NCBI GenBank assembly: GCA_964537825.1
Contig: CAZIDL010000059.1
Span: forward strand, 1 to 14,992
Origin: CAZIDL01 sp964537825
GTDB lineage: Bacteria > Bacteroidota > Bacteroidia > Flavobacteriales_D > CAYVSK01
Direction: 5' to 3'
Length of the DNA stretch: 14,992 bases
Part shown: positions 14,214 through 14,992 of the stretch, piece after piece
Numbering within the stretch: the first letter of the stretch is position 1
How the letters are laid out: every line of letters begins with the position of its first letter
Notes under the pieces: generated by a model
Told to the model about the DNA's origin: nothing
Databases searched by the model: none
What the model saw: only the letters and a program-made list of their open reading frames with translations
Program-made: the position numbers and the translations under genes

Positions 14214-14221
14214 CGAATTTA
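14214..14221 (-). promoter_or_regulatory. Possible -7 element of lpdA
   Basis: Read on the minus strand this is TAAATTCG, one mismatch from TAnnTTTG, located 26 bases before the lpdA ATG (14185-14187). The mismatch is the same T-to-C as in the Lrp-gene element at 10136. No clear -33 TTTG is present; that position falls at the edge of hairpin copy C. Confidence 0.4.
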
Positions 14222-14237
14222 AGAAAATTGGGGGTAC

Positions 14238-14279
14238 GGGTAATGTAGGGGCAAGTCGCGTCTTGTCCATACATTACCC
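14238..14279 (+). repeat. Palindromic hairpin repeat, copy C
   Basis: The arms 14238-14255 and 14262-14279 form an 18-pair stem with loop TCGCGT (14256-14261). Sixteen pairs are Watson-Crick, one is a G-U wobble and one is a G-A mismatch. A direct repeat of CATTACCCA follows (14272-14280 and 14281-14289), partly inside the right arm. It lies between the divergent lpdA and Mth938-like genes, in the probable leader or promoter region of both. Same family as copies A and B. Confidence 0.82.
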
Positions 14280-14325
14280 ACATTACCCACGATCCTTTAC
14301 CTTCATCCTAAAGAAGAAAAGGACC

Positions 14326-14700
14326 ATGGCAGAGCTAGCTCCAGGGATCGCGACCGCGACTTGGGGAAAAATAGTGATCGAGAGGAACGGGGAACGTTTC
14401 AAGGACGCAAAGCTCTATCCGGGAGGGGCTCGGGAATGGGATTGGAATGAGACCGGGACCCGTCACGATCCCGGTATACAAGAAGCCGATCTGCAAGAAC
14501 TTCTGGATAACGGAGCAGAGCACATCATCCTTTCTCAAGGCTTTTGGAGCAGGCTCAAGGTCCCGGAGAGCACCCGCTCCTTCCTCAAGGAACAAGGGAT
14601 CGGTTTCGAGGTCCTTCCTACCGGTAAAGCCGTTGCTCGCTACAATGAGCTCCTCCAAGAGGATCGGAAAGTCGGGGCCCTTATCCATTCCACCTGCTGA
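14326..14700 (+). CDS. Mth938-like / DUF498 domain protein
   Basis: This 124-residue protein belongs to the Mth938-like family (PF04430), whose mitochondrial members (NDUFAF3, AAMDC) are assembly or regulatory factors; the bacterial role is not known. Family features are WGKIVI and the YPGGAREWDW block near the start, GAEHIILSQGF in the middle, and the C-terminal TGKAVARYNELLQEDRKVGA followed by LIHSTC. The frame is open much further upstream, antisense to lpdA, but that part is a shadow. The ATG at 14326 gives the normal family length and follows a weak promoter-like TACCTTCA (14298-14305). Its stop codon overlaps the next ATG (TGATG), so the two genes are coupled. Confidence 0.85.
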   Translation: MAELAPGIATATWGKIVIERNGERFKDAKLYPGGAREWDWNETGTRHDPGIQEADLQELLDNGAEHIILSQGFWSRLKVPESTRSFLKEQGIGFEVLPTGKAVARYNELLQEDRKVGALIHSTC

Positions 14701-14992
14701 TGCGGACCTTTTTCCTCTTCTTTCTTATCGCTGTCCCCCTGATCCTATCCGCTCAGGAAAAGGTCGACAGTTCGGCACTCCGGATCGAGGGGAGCTTTTT
14801 CAGCAATGCCCCTTCCCTTCCATTCAGTGGGAACGTATTCACCACCCCTTATCATCCCGGCATCGATCTCGGGATCGGTGCCCCCTTCAACCTGAAAAAG
14901 AGCGGCCGATGGGAATGGCGTACGCAATTGGGATACTATTACCATGAACTCTCCCACCATGGGATCCATTTAAGGGGTGGCGTCCTCTATCG
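14700..14992 (+). CDS. Exported protein, possible outer-membrane barrel (partial, runs off window)
   Basis: ATG at 14700 overlaps the previous stop (TGATG) and opens a frame to the window edge, 97 codons. Residues 1-18 are a signal peptide (MRTFFLFFLIAVPLILSA) cut before QEK. The following part has short alternating hydrophobic and aromatic strands such as WEWRTQLGYYYHE and GIHLRGGVLYR, plus HPGIDLGIGAPF, which resembles the first strands of a Bacteroidota outer-membrane beta-barrel. The rest lies outside the window, so the family cannot be named. Confidence 0.75.
   Translation, partial: MRTFFLFFLIAVPLILSAQEKVDSSALRIEGSFFSNAPSLPFSGNVFTTPYHPGIDLGIGAPFNLKKSGRWEWRTQLGYYYHELSHHGIHLRGGVLY

Noticed and set aside
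13570..14700. A 376-codon plus-strand frame covering the start of lpdA in antisense
   Set aside because: Only its last 124 codons match a family. The upstream part is the complement of lpdA and the hairpin repeat.

Overview
The window looks like ordinary chromosomal DNA from a member of the Bacteroidota, probably a fairly GC-rich relative of the Flavobacteriales. Four things point there. Several gene starts are preceded by the Bacteroidota -7 promoter element TAnnTTTG, once with a matching -33 TTTG. Shine-Dalgarno sequences are weak or absent. The membrane pyrophosphatase has the features I associate with the Flavobacterium type. The histidine kinase, Lrp regulator, cyclase-family protein and AsmA-like protein have the form usual in this phylum. 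No phage, CRISPR, toxin-antitoxin, defence or biosynthetic cluster was seen.

Layout. The left edge (1-75) is the tail of an unidentified gene. A promoter (80-111) drives hppA, a K+-dependent membrane-bound pyrophosphatase (159-2471). Then come a YraN-family protein (2609-2962) and an RsuA/RluB-type pseudouridine synthase (3021-3899), closed by a hairpin terminator. The main operon follows: AsmA-like membrane protein (3996-6662), sensor histidine kinase (6666-8183), heme chaperone HemW (8184-9320) and cyclase-family metal-dependent hydrolase (9310-10080), with gaps of 0-3 bases or an 11-base overlap. Next are an Lrp/AsnC regulator (10178-10687), a secreted coiled-coil protein (10763-11476) with a strong terminator, and an EamA-type transporter (about 11578-12486). 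Lipoamide dehydrogenase lpdA lies on the minus strand (12796-14187), convergent with the transporter. On the plus strand beyond it are an Mth938-like small protein (14326-14700) and the start of an exported protein (14700 to the window edge).

The less ordinary content is mostly non-coding. Three copies of a palindromic hairpin repeat with an NCGCGN loop sit at 2478-2515, 2960-2995 and 14238-14279. Nearly all their imperfect pairs are G-U wobbles in the plus orientation, which suggests folding as RNA. The EamA/lpdA gap holds a MITE-like element of about 240 bp with inverted ends and a nested CACGGAT/ATCCGTG palindrome. It is flanked by a six-base microsatellite, which encodes the Asn-Ser tail of the transporter, and by degenerate GGGATCT repeats. 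Among the proteins, the notable points are a duplicated sensor module in the kinase, a relocated glutamate in HppA and a non-standard metal motif in the cyclase-family protein. I did not find a convincing new multi-gene system; the hairpin family is the best candidate for something under-described.
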